A stretch of 64,000 nt of DNA from an uncultured Rhodospirillaceae bacterium (lineage in GTDB: Bacteria > Pseudomonadota > Alphaproteobacteria > Rhodospirillales > Casp-alpha2), in the NCBI GenBank assembly GCA_913030825.1, contig CAJWCU010000012.1, forward strand, positions 62,001 to 126,000, written 5' to 3'. Below the pieces are notes generated by a model. The model made no database searches. It had not been told where the DNA came from and saw nothing but the letters and a program-made list of their open reading frames with translations. Below are positions 26,215 to 34,913 of this stretch, in pieces (the stretch's first letter is position 1; the number at the start of each line of letters is the position of its first letter). The translations under genes were made by a program, and so were the position numbers.

Positions 26215-26967
26215 ATGAACCACGTGATCCAGAATATCGTGACCCAGGAAAGAGAGACCCTTCCGAAATACGTCGTGGTTCGCGATTGGCTGGCGCGGCG
26301 GATCAACGCCGGGGAGATTCAGCCGGGCTCGCGCCTGCCGTCGGAACATTCGCTGGTGGCCAAGTTCGGGGTCTCGCGGGTCACGGTGCGTCACGCGCTC
26401 GACGCCCTCAAGAAATCCGGCATGGTCGAAAGTCATCAGGGCCAGGGCCATTTCGTGCGCGGGGTCAAGGCGGAGTTGGACATGCGCCGGCTTCAGGGTT
26501 TGGGCGAAGCGCTCGGCCCGAACGGCATCGCCGCGACGGCGCGGCTGATCGAACGGACCGAGGTCAAAGCCAATACCCAGGTTCGCCAGGCCCTCGGCCT
26601 TGCGGCGGGAACGGCGGTGACCGCGGTCCGCCGCCTGCGTCTCGCGAACGGCGCGCCGGTCTGCCACGAAGAGCGGTTTCTTCTGAACGAAGTCACCAGC
26701 CCCCTGACCGACCGCGATCTGGAATCCAGCGACGTCTGCACCTTGCTTGAACGGTCGCGCGGCGTGCCGATCGCTTTCGGTGACGTGATCATGGATATGG
26801 TCAAGGCCGCCCCCCGGATGGCGGCGATGCTCGACATCGAACCGGGCGACACCGTCGTCCGCACCGAACAGGTGAACTTCGACGTCAACGGCGTCGCCAT
26901 CGATTTCTGCATTCGCCACGCGGTCGCCGAGGCGTTCCGTTACCGCACCCGCATCGGCCGTTGGTAG
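26215..26967 (+). CDS. GntR-family regulator, HutC/UTRA type
   Basis: 250-aa regulator. The winged helix is about residues 17-83 (INAGEIQPGSRLPSEHSLVAKFGVSRVTVRHALDALKKSGMVESHQGQGHFV). The UTRA domain follows (ARLIERTEVKANTQVRQALGLAAGTAVTAVRRLRLANGAPVCHEERFLL), a chorismate-lyase-like fold that binds small ligands. It lies 51 nt after the HEAT gene and 10 nt before tlpA, inside the AprA-like/ABC block, so it is the best candidate local regulator. Possible sites are the palindromes at 23006-23028 and 27794-27807. The effector may be the substrate of the NitT/TauT-type importer. Confidence 0.87.
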   Translation: MNHVIQNIVTQERETLPKYVVVRDWLARRINAGEIQPGSRLPSEHSLVAKFGVSRVTVRHALDALKKSGMVESHQGQGHFVRGVKAELDMRRLQGLGEALGPNGIAATARLIERTEVKANTQVRQALGLAAGTAVTAVRRLRLANGAPVCHEERFLLNEVTSPLTDRDLESSDVCTLLERSRGVPIAFGDVIMDMVKAAPRMAAMLDIEPGDTVVRTEQVNFDVNGVAIDFCIRHAVAEAFRYRTRIGRW

Positions 26968-26977
26968 GGCGTCGGCG

Positions 26978-27553
26978 ATGCGCCGCCCGCCCCGCCGCCA
27001 AACTCTCATCTTTCTTCGGAATTCCGTTTTATCCGCTGCTCTTCTGATCGGTGCCGCCGGTGCCGAATGTGTTGCCGCCGGGCACGAGCCAATGGCCCAG
27101 GCGCCGCAATCCATTTCGGCCCCGGACCTGAACCTGCCCGATCTCGAGGCTGCCGCCTTTTCGCTGCACGACCGGAAGGGACGATTCACCCTGGTGAATT
27201 TCTGGGCCTTGTGGTGTGCGCCTTGCCGGATCGAGATGCCGGCGCTTGGAAAATTGCAGGCGCGGCTGGCGCCCAGGGGGTTGCGCGTGGTCGCCGTGAA
27301 CCTGGGCGACAAAAGGTCCGGGATCGACCGTTTCTTGAAACAAGTCGATGTCGGCGATTTGACCATTCTGCTCGACGCCGACGGCGTGGCAGGACGCGAT
27401 TGGCACGTCGGCGGCCTGCCCGCGACGTATCTGGTCGGGCCGACGGGCGAGATCACCCATGCCGCGCTCGGCGCGCGGGAATGGGCGGATGATGCGACCG
27501 TTTCCTGGTTTGAGAATATCCTCGCGTCGGCGCCGAAAGGGGCCGGGCAATGA
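26978..27553 (+). CDS. TlpA-like periplasmic thioredoxin
   Basis: 191-aa protein. A hydrophobic stretch (FLRNSVLSAALLIGAAGAECVAAG) gives a Sec signal or anchor; the Cys in this stretch is not a clear lipobox. The thioredoxin fold has the active site NFWALWCAPCRIEMPALGKL and cis-Pro in GLPATYLVG. TlpA/ResE-type proteins reduce periplasmic disulfides, including Cu-centre cysteines of SCO and cytochrome oxidase and apocytochrome c. That fits the downstream SCO, PCuAC and cytochrome c genes. It ends 327 nt before the binding-protein gene. Confidence 0.88.
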   Translation: MRRPPRRQTLIFLRNSVLSAALLIGAAGAECVAAGHEPMAQAPQSISAPDLNLPDLEAAAFSLHDRKGRFTLVNFWALWCAPCRIEMPALGKLQARLAPRGLRVVAVNLGDKRSGIDRFLKQVDVGDLTILLDADGVAGRDWHVGGLPATYLVGPTGEITHAALGAREWADDATVSWFENILASAPKGAGQ

Positions 27554-27880
27554 TGGCCGGACGGCATTTTCAGCCGTGTTCGGGCACCGATCCGATACGC
27601 CGGCGCGGGGCATTTTCAGCCGATCGCACCGCTGCCGTAAAGGCAACTTGTATCTTCGAGCCGGCGGACTCTGTGACTAAAAATTATACAGAAATATGGC
27701 GGAGATTAAAAAATCACCACTTGCTATGCGCGATGCAACAAAAATCCACAAAAAACCTATTTTTCTTCTTTAAAAACAATAACTTAAAATTACTTCGCAG
27801 ATGCGAAAACTGGCAAGCTAATTGCAGTTATATAGGGTGAAACGAGACAACTTTGATGCAGAGCAAAGGAGAATTTAACA
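27554..27880 (+). promoter_or_regulatory. AT-rich control region with sigma-54-like promoter
   Basis: 327 bases, strongly AT-rich from about 27660 to 27840. TGGCAAGCTAATTGCA at 27811-27826 matches the sigma-54 consensus except one non-core base, with GG and GC 12 apart. TTCGCA-GA-TGCGAA at 27794-27807 is a perfect inverted repeat just upstream. TTGC...GCAA at 27721-27736, containing GATGCAA, is about 80-90 nt upstream of the -24 box, where an enhancer-binding protein could sit. The start would be near 27837, giving a 44-nt leader to ATG 27881 behind AAAGGAG. No sigma-54 activator gene is in the window. Confidence 0.55.
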
Positions 27881-29245
27881 ATGCTCAGGCACATTACTCA
27901 GGGACTCGCGTTGGGGGCCGTACTGGCGCTCACGGCAATGGCGCCGGCCCAGGCGAAGACCATCAAGGTCGCCATCGGCCACCAAAGCATGTGCACGGAT
28001 ACCTATACCGCGGGTATCGTGGTCAAGGAGCTCAAGCTTCTTGAGAAGTACCTGCCGAAAGACGGCAAGTACAAGGACGTCGAATACGACATCAGCTGGG
28101 CCGACTATTCCTCGGGCGGCCCGATCACCAACCAGATGATGGCCAACAAGCTGAACATCGGCGTGATGGGCGATTATCCGCTGATCGTCAACGGTGCCAA
28201 GTTCCAGGCCACCGACAGCCTGCGCACCTATTACGTCGCGGGCACCGGCTACAACCTCAAGGGCTCGGGCAACGCCATCGTGGTTCCCGTGAAATCCGAT
28301 CTCTATAAGATCGGCGACCTCGAAGGTAAGGCCGTGTCGACCCCCGTCGGCTCCGCCGCCTGGGGCATGCTGCTCAAGGCCGCGCAGGACAACAACATCA
28401 AGTTCCAGTTGAAGAACCAGAGCCCGGCCGTGGGTGCGGCGAACATTGCCGCCGGCAAGATCGACGCCCACTCGGATTTCTGCCCCTGGTCCGAAATCAT
28501 GGAATTCCGCGGCACCGGCCGCAAGATCTACGACGGCTCGGAAGCCGGCGTTCCCTATCTGCACGGCGTCGTCGTGCGCAAGGATCTCGCCGACGATTAT
28601 CCGGAAGTCGTTCAGGCCTTCATCAAGGCCGTCTACGCCGCCGGCAAGTGGATCAAGGAAGACCCCATGCGGGCCACCGACCTGATGGAAAAGTGGACCG
28701 GCGTCGAGAAAGAGGTGCTGTTCATCTACTTCTCCGAAGGCGGTCACCTGACCCTCGATCCGACGATCAAGCCCAAGTGGACGGAAGCGTTGAAGTTCGA
28801 CCACACGGTCCTGGTCAAGGAAAAGGCCATCCCGCCGTTGGATTTCGACGACTGGATCGACGAGAAGTACATCAAGGCCGCCTACAAGGACATGGGCGTC
28901 GACTACGAGGCCGACAAAGCCGCGATCGTCGATCCCAAGGTCGCCAATGCGGGCCTGCCGAACCAGATCTGGCACGCGCGTGACGGGATCAAGGAATTCA
29001 AAACCCTTCCCGAATTCCTGACCGCGGTCGCCAAGTTCCGTGCGACGGGCGCCAAGATCAATTCGACCTACGTCTACGACGTCGAAACGGGCCTCAAGCT
29101 GTTCGGTAAGACCGCCTTCTGGGTCGTCACGCCGAAGGGTGAGTTTTCGACCTTCCTGCGCCGTGGCGAAGCCGAAAAGTTCGCGGCCTCGTCGGGTGGC
29201 AAGGTCATCGACTTCGACGAAGCCATCGCGATGAAGTCGAGCTAA
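27881..29245 (+). CDS. NitT/TauT-type ABC substrate-binding protein with NosL-like C-terminus
   Basis: 454-aa protein with a Sec signal (LALGAVLALTAMAPAQA, mature KTIKVAIG). Residues about 26-340 match NitT/TauT/SsuA binding proteins: GGPITNQMMANKLNIGVMGDYPLIV, GKAVSTPVGSAAWGMLLKA, DYPEVVQAFIKAVYAAGKWI. Those normally total 320-340 residues. The extra C-terminal part, about 375-450, reads STYVYDVETG..., TAFWVVTPKGEFSTF and AEKFAASSGGKVIDF, close to the second half of NosL, the copper chaperone of N2O reductase. The CGM copper motif of NosL is not present. Cys38 and Cys201 are in the binding-protein part. Ligand unknown; sulfonate, nitrile or a metal complex are options. Confidence 0.82.
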   Translation: MLRHITQGLALGAVLALTAMAPAQAKTIKVAIGHQSMCTDTYTAGIVVKELKLLEKYLPKDGKYKDVEYDISWADYSSGGPITNQMMANKLNIGVMGDYPLIVNGAKFQATDSLRTYYVAGTGYNLKGSGNAIVVPVKSDLYKIGDLEGKAVSTPVGSAAWGMLLKAAQDNNIKFQLKNQSPAVGAANIAAGKIDAHSDFCPWSEIMEFRGTGRKIYDGSEAGVPYLHGVVVRKDLADDYPEVVQAFIKAVYAAGKWIKEDPMRATDLMEKWTGVEKEVLFIYFSEGGHLTLDPTIKPKWTEALKFDHTVLVKEKAIPPLDFDDWIDEKYIKAAYKDMGVDYEADKAAIVDPKVANAGLPNQIWHARDGIKEFKTLPEFLTAVAKFRATGAKINSTYVYDVETGLKLFGKTAFWVVTPKGEFSTFLRRGEAEKFAASSGGKVIDFDEAIAMKSS

Positions 29246-29259
29246 TCACACGCCAGAAT

Positions 29260-29300
29260 GGCGGGGCGGCGATTATCCGACCGTCGCCCCGCCGCTTTTT
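29260..29300 (+). terminator. Intrinsic terminator/attenuator after the binding-protein gene
   Basis: Arms GGCGGGGCGGCG (29260-29271) and CGTCGCCCCGCC (29282-29293), one mismatch, 10-nt loop, then GC and TTTTT (29296-29300). Partial readthrough would yield more binding protein than permease, as is common for ABC importers. The remaining 200 nt before ATG 29510 shows no clear promoter. Confidence 0.85.
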
Positions 29301-29509
29301 CCTAACCGCTTGCCGCGCCGCCCGGAAACGGGCGGCACGGTTCGCGGAAAGACCGGAAATCCCGGCAGCCGACCGAACGAATCGCCCCCACGGGCCGACC
29401 GACGACCAAGACCTCTAACCTGCGCAGGCGGTGACGCTTGCAACCCGCCGGCCCCAAGTCCGGCGCAGCCAAAAACGAAGAAAACCGAATTCCAAGGAGC
29501 CATGGCGCA

Positions 29510-30451
29510 ATGAATGCTTCCCCCCCCGATACGCAGGCGACCGCAGGTGCCGTCGCCACGGCTGCGCCCGACGGCGCGCCCGAAGCCATGGATGCCGCCG
29601 AAGGCGAAGCCGATCGTCCGGTGACCCCGCGCGAGGCCGTCTCGGTCCTGATCGCCGCCGCCTTGAAACCGAAGGCGGTCAAAGCCTTCGCCAAATCCTG
29701 GTCGATCCGCCTGACCGCCTTGGCCGTCGGGGTCCTGATCTGGCAATGGGCGACCGCGATCAACTTCAACTACTTCATCAATTTCGAGAACATCCCGTCG
29801 CCGGTGAAGGTCTGGACGGCCTTCGTCGCGCATGTTCAATCGACCGAGTTCTACATTCACATCGCGGTGTCGATGCAGCGCATCTTCATCGGCTACATGA
29901 GCGCCGTCGGCCTGGGCATTCTGCTCGGCCTGGTGATCGGCCGCTCGCGCCTGGCCCGCGATGTGATCTCGCCCTATATCGAAATTCTTCGCCCGATCCC
30001 GGCCGTCGCCTGGATCCCGCTGGCCATCCTGATGTGGCCGACCGAGGAAAGCTCGATCATCTACATCACGTTCCTGGGCGCCCTGTTCCCGATCATCCTG
30101 AACACCGCCCATGGGGCGGAGCTGACGCCGGACGTCCTGATCCGCGCCGCCAAGTCGCTGGGCGCCAACCGGCGCGAGATTTTCTGGCACGTCGTCATTC
30201 CGGCGGCTCTGCCGTCGATCACGGCGGGCCTCGCCATCGGCATGGGGGTTTCTTGGTTCTCGCTACTGGCCGGCGAAATCATTTCGGGCCAGTACGGTAT
30301 CGGCTACTTCACCTGGAACGCCTACTCCCTGATCAACTATCCCGACATCGTCGTCGGGATGCTGATGATCGGCGGTCTGGGTACGCTCTCGACCTATGCC
30401 GTGCGCCTGGCCACCCGGCCGCTGCTGAGTTGGCAGAGGAGATCGCGATGA
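29510..30451 (+). CDS. ABC permease, NitT/TauT (SsuC/TauC) type
   Basis: 313-aa inner-membrane protein with a 50-residue Ala/Pro-rich cytosolic tail, then six TM helices. The coupling loop is AAKSLGANRREIFWHVVIPAALPSI, preceded by EILRPIPAVAWIPLAILMW, both typical of SsuC/TauC. ATG 29510 has AAGGAG at 10 nt; the nearer ATG 29502 opens only a three-codon frame (ends TGA at 29513) that overlaps the start and might tune initiation. The stop overlaps the next start by 4 nt. It transports the ligand of the binding protein at 27881. Confidence 0.9.
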   Translation: MNASPPDTQATAGAVATAAPDGAPEAMDAAEGEADRPVTPREAVSVLIAAALKPKAVKAFAKSWSIRLTALAVGVLIWQWATAINFNYFINFENIPSPVKVWTAFVAHVQSTEFYIHIAVSMQRIFIGYMSAVGLGILLGLVIGRSRLARDVISPYIEILRPIPAVAWIPLAILMWPTEESSIIYITFLGALFPIILNTAHGAELTPDVLIRAAKSLGANRREIFWHVVIPAALPSITAGLAIGMGVSWFSLLAGEIISGQYGIGYFTWNAYSLINYPDIVVGMLMIGGLGTLSTYAVRLATRPLLSWQRRSR

Positions 30452-31178
30452 CCGCCGCCGTCTTGAATTCGCCCCGCCTGCATCGCATCCGCGAGGCCGT
30501 CGCCGCTCGGCCGCGTCTCTGGCTGGCGGTGACGCTTGGTTTTCCCGTGGTCTATTACCTGGGCATGTTCGCGGCCCTGTTGATCCGGTTCCAGGCGCTG
30601 CCCAATTACACGGAAACCTTCGATTGGTTCGGCAACGTCGCGGAGATCGTCCGATCGACCCCCGACTGGTCCGACATCTGGCCGATCATCGGCCAGGAAT
30701 GGTTGTTCGAGGTCGGGCGCATGAATTACGACTACGGCGCCGGGATTTCCGAATGGAGTCTCTACATCAATCCGACCAAGTTCGGCCTGATCCTGATCCT
30801 GGGCGGCCTGACGGCGACGGCCTTTAATCTGATGCTGGCCCGCCGCGCGGCCTGTTCGGCCTCGCGCCTGAATGGTGGCGCCGCCGCCGGCGGCCTGGGT
30901 GCCGCTCTGGTCGGCATGACCAACGTGACCCTTGCCTGGGTCGTCTGTTGCGCGACGCCCAACTGGGTCGTCGGCTTGGCGATCCTGGGTCTCGGCGTTT
31001 CCACTTCGCTGTGGCTGGAACAGTTCGGCTGGTGGATCGAATACGCCGGCTTCGGCCTGTTGCTGGCCTCGCTCTATGTCTTGTCCGGCGAGCCGAAGGC
31101 CCCCGGCGGCAAACCGGCGGACAGTGCCGGTGGCCACGATGATCACCATTATCCGAATACAGCCATGGGAGCCTCCCG

Positions 31179-31182
<4 letters not shown>
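30448..31182 (+). CDS. Orphan polytopic membrane protein inserted in the ABC operon
   Basis: 244-aa protein I do not recognise. Helices are visible at about 25-45 (LWLAVTLGFPVVYYLGMFAALLI), 112-130 (FGLILILGGLTATAFNLML), 145-170 (AAGGLGAALVGMTNVTLAWVVCC), 173-190 and 197-215. A 60-residue loop after helix 1 (LPNYTETFDWFGNVAE...) is rich in Trp, Tyr and Asp and probably periplasmic. A C-terminal His/Asp tail (GGHDDHHYP) could bind metal. It has no permease coupling loop. 4-nt overlaps with the permease before and the ATPase after imply tight coexpression, so it is probably a transporter subunit or adjoining membrane redox/metal protein. Confidence 0.7.
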
Positions 31183-32051
<869 letters not shown>

Positions 32052-32097
32052 TCCGAAAGCCATACGCTCCAGCCCTCATAGACCCAAAGGCCCCGCC

Positions 32098-32727
32098 ATG
32101 ATCCGCCCGCTTTCCTTCGTCTTCGTCCTGATCGCCGTCGTCGGCTTCGGCATGAGTTGGGGGGCGGCAGGCGCGCAAGCGGGCGCGCTTCGCGTGGTCG
32201 AGCCGGACCCGCCCGCGGCCCTGCCGGAATTCGCCTTGAAGGATCACCGGGGCAAGCCCTTCACGGCGGAGCGGTTCAAGGGCAAATGGACGCTTCTGGC
32301 CATCGGTTTCACGTCCTGCCCGGACGTCTGTCCGTTCGTGCTGTCGAACCTGGACGCGGTCGTCACCCAGTTATCGACCCGGGTTCGCCCCGACAACCTG
32401 CCCCAGGTGATCTTCGTTGCCGTCGACCCGAAGCGGGACGCGCCGGTGTTGGGCGAATACGTGCGTCATTTCAACGACGACTATCTGGGCGTCACCGGCA
32501 GTCACGACGAATTGAAGAAATTCGTCGTCGGTATCGACGGCTTCTACCGCATCGGAAAGCCGGACAAGGACGGCGACTACGAGGTCCAGCATAGCGCCAG
32601 CGTGATCGTCATCGGCCCCGACGCCCGCATTCACGCCAAGTTGTCGCCGCCGTTGCCGCCCGGCGAAGTCGCCGAGTACATCGCGCAAAAGCGCATCCTC
32701 TTCGCTCGGGAACAAAGGACCAACTGA
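32098..32727 (+). CDS. SCO1/SenC copper chaperone
   Basis: 209-aa protein with an N-terminal membrane anchor/signal (LSFVFVLIAVVGFGMSW) and a thioredoxin-like fold. The copper site is complete: C-x3-C in GFTSCPDVCPFVL and the distal His in EVQHSASVIVIGP. SCO proteins deliver Cu or reduce CuA cysteines during cytochrome oxidase assembly, and related proteins serve other Cu enzymes. It is directly followed, without gap, by the PCuAC gene. TlpA upstream (26978) could act as its reductant. Confidence 0.92.
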   Translation: MIRPLSFVFVLIAVVGFGMSWGAAGAQAGALRVVEPDPPAALPEFALKDHRGKPFTAERFKGKWTLLAIGFTSCPDVCPFVLSNLDAVVTQLSTRVRPDNLPQVIFVAVDPKRDAPVLGEYVRHFNDDYLGVTGSHDELKKFVVGIDGFYRIGKPDKDGDYEVQHSASVIVIGPDARIHAKLSPPLPPGEVAEYIAQKRILFAREQRTN

Positions 32728-33285
32728 ATGACCCGCTCCGTTTCCAACTCCTGCCTGGGGTGCCTCGCCGGTGCCGCGCTGGCCGTTCTTGCCACAGTGC
32801 CGTTGGCCCCTGCCCAGGCTTGCGAAGCGCACGCCGCGTATAAGACCGAATTGGCCGAAGCCGAGAGCGCCGTCATGGCGATGGACGCTTGGGTGCCGCT
32901 GGCACCTCCCGGGCTGAAGGCGCATGCGGCCTATCTGATTCTGATGAACCATGGGACCGAGGCCCGCGCCGTTACGGCGGTCTCCAGCCCACAGTACAAA
33001 TCCGCGATGCTGCACCTCAGTTCCATGAAGGACGGCGTCGCCATGATGCAGCATCTGGCCCAGGTCGATATCCCGGCCGGCGGCAAGGTGGCGTTCGAAC
33101 CTCACGGCCTGCACATCATGCTGATGGGCCCCAAAGGTCCGCAGGCCGAGGGCGACACCGTGGATCTGTCCTTCACCCTGGACGACGGATCGACGCTTGA
33201 GGTCGCGGCCAAGGTGATGAAGCGGGCGGACGCCCCGGCCCCCATGGATCACGGTGCCATGGGCCATGGCCACAAAGGCATGTGA
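32728..33285 (+). CDS. PCuAC-type periplasmic copper chaperone
   Basis: 185-aa protein with a Sec signal (LAGAALAVLATVPLAPAQA). The PCuAC site is H-x3-M (LHLSSM), M in MMQHL and H-x-M in GLHIMLMGPKG. The C-terminus adds a Met/His tail (MDHGAMGHGHKGM), a second likely Cu site seen in some members. PCuAC passes Cu(I) to SCO and CuA in cytochrome oxidase. ATG directly follows the SCO stop. An atypical N-terminal Cys pair (SCLGC) lies within the signal. The downstream cytochrome gene starts inside its 3' end. Confidence 0.92.
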   Translation: MTRSVSNSCLGCLAGAALAVLATVPLAPAQACEAHAAYKTELAEAESAVMAMDAWVPLAPPGLKAHAAYLILMNHGTEARAVTAVSSPQYKSAMLHLSSMKDGVAMMQHLAQVDIPAGGKVAFEPHGLHIMLMGPKGPQAEGDTVDLSFTLDDGSTLEVAAKVMKRADAPAPMDHGAMGHGHKGM

Positions 33286-33967
33286 CCGCACCGCCTTGAC
33301 CGAGCAATCCTCCCGACAGTTCGTCCTGCCGCAAGCGACTTGGATCGCCTGGGCCGCTTGGGCGGCCCTGGTCGTCTTGGCGGTCCTGGTCGCGGCAATG
33401 CCCGCGCGCGCCGGCATGATCGACGAAAGCGGCCTGCAACCTTGGGAGAATTGTGCGCTGTGCCATTCCCTGGACGGCGTCTCGCGCATGGCCAAGTTTC
33501 CCAAGTTGGCGGCCCAGGTGCCGGCCTATATCGAAAAGCAGATCCATGATTTTCGCGAAGGCCGCCGCACCAACGACGGCGAACAGATGCAGGCCATGGC
33601 CGGGCTGATTGCCGAGAAAGACATTCCCATCGTCGCCAAATATTTCGGCGGCCTGCCGCCGCCGCCGCCCGCCGAAATGCCGCCCCCGGCCGAGGCCGAA
33701 TTGGGCGCATCCCTGTTCCTGAAGGGCGATCCGGCACGGGACCTGCCCGCCTGTGTTTCCTGTCACGGCAAGGACAAGGTCGCATCCTCCGGGGCGGCCC
33801 GGTTGGAGGCACAGCACGCGGACTATGTTATAAAGCAGGTGACGGACTTCCGGTCGGGGGCGCGGGCCAACGATCCGAAGGGCGTCATGTCCGCCGTCGC
33901 GGCGAAGTTGACGGACGCGGATATCCGGGCCGTCGGCGGCTTCATCGCCGCCCAGGAACGGAAATAA
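33266..33967 (+). CDS. Diheme cytochrome c (c4-like)
   Basis: About 233-aa protein with a long N-terminal anchor/signal (ATWIAWAAWAALVVLAVLVAAMPARAG). There are two heme sites: CALCHSLDG and CVSCHGKDK, in duplicated domains separated by a proline stretch (LPPPPPAEMPPPAEAE). Met ligands are likely in the QMQAMAGL and GVMSAVAA segments. Such proteins carry electrons to oxidases in the periplasm. The start is uncertain: ATG 33266 overlaps PCuAC, GTG 33254 and TTG 33296 are in frame, and none has a good ribosome site, so coupling to PCuAC translation is likely. Confidence 0.85.
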   Translation: MATKACDRTALTEQSSRQFVLPQATWIAWAAWAALVVLAVLVAAMPARAGMIDESGLQPWENCALCHSLDGVSRMAKFPKLAAQVPAYIEKQIHDFREGRRTNDGEQMQAMAGLIAEKDIPIVAKYFGGLPPPPPAEMPPPAEAELGASLFLKGDPARDLPACVSCHGKDKVASSGAARLEAQHADYVIKQVTDFRSGARANDPKGVMSAVAAKLTDADIRAVGGFIAAQERK

Positions 33968-34036
33968 CGTCGGCTCATGGCGGATGTCAGGGGCAAATTG
34001 CGGCTGGTCGCGGACAGGACGGCAGGAAACGCGGAT

Positions 34037-34756
34037 ATGACGACGGACGAACCCCTTTCCGCGCTGTTCCTGTCGGAAAGCATGGCGGATTTGAACGAGG
34101 GCGCGACCTTCCTCGACCGTCTCAGCATGGAAGAGGTCACCTTCATCCGGTCGCGCGGTTCCACCATCAAGGCATCGCGGGGCGAAGGCATCTTTCACCA
34201 AGGCGACCCCCACGAAGGCATCTTCCTGATTGAAAGTGGGCGCGTGCGAACCTTCTGCACCGGGCCGTCGGGGCGCGAACTGACGCTCGCCTATTGGACG
34301 CCCGGCCATTTCATCGGCGGGCCCGAGGTCTTTGGCGGGACCCATTTGTGGTCCGGCGAGGCGATGGAGGATTCCCGGGTCATGGCGCTGTCGGGCACGG
34401 TCGTCCGCGACCTGATCGAACGCATGCCGATCTTCGCGCTCTGCCTGATCGACGGTCTGGTCGCCAAGGGAAAATGTTATTCCCAACTGGTTCAGATGCT
34501 GGGCACCCGATCGGTCAGCCAGCGCCTGGCGCAATTGCTGAAGATCATGGGCGAAGTCCACGGCACGCCCGACGACGACGGCCTTCTGATCGACCGGCGG
34601 GTCACCCATGACCAATTGGCGGACATCGTCGGCTCGACGCGGCAATGGGTCACGACGACCCTGGACCGCTGGCAGAAAGACGAGATCATCCTGATCCGTG
34701 GACGCATGATCGTCATCCGCCAATCCGACACTTTGGAAGACCTGGCGGACTCCTGA
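34037..34756 (+). CDS. Crp/Fnr-family regulator
   Basis: 239-aa regulator. The cyclic-nucleotide-type beta barrel is about 20-140 (FLDRLSMEEVTFIRSRG..., GIFHQGDPHEGIFLIESGRVRTF). The long helix and winged helix follow (RLAQLLKIMG..., VTHDQLADIVGSTRQWVTTTLDRWQKDEII). There is no Cys cluster like that of Fnr, so it is not a standard oxygen sensor. AGGAAA precedes ATG 34037 by 7 nt; ATG 33977 would add 20 residues with no ribosome site. It closes the copper/cytochrome run and may regulate it. Confidence 0.87.
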   Translation: MTTDEPLSALFLSESMADLNEGATFLDRLSMEEVTFIRSRGSTIKASRGEGIFHQGDPHEGIFLIESGRVRTFCTGPSGRELTLAYWTPGHFIGGPEVFGGTHLWSGEAMEDSRVMALSGTVVRDLIERMPIFALCLIDGLVAKGKCYSQLVQMLGTRSVSQRLAQLLKIMGEVHGTPDDDGLLIDRRVTHDQLADIVGSTRQWVTTTLDRWQKDEIILIRGRMIVIRQSDTLEDLADS

Positions 34757-34913
34757 CGGCGCGTTGCTATCCGGTCCAAAAGTGAGCCGCATAGCGGGAC
34801 GTGGCGGATTCTCTGCATTTCCCGGCTTCCCCAGGCGGCGAAAGCCGGGCTAGAAAGGTCGTGGAACGACCGGGCCGCCTTAATCGCCCGGCGCCGGAGG
34901 ACACCCAACCGCC

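Noticed and set aside
25177-27567. 796-codon antisense open frame over HEAT, GntR and TlpA genes
   Set aside because: Spans three real genes on the other strand and shows no domain.
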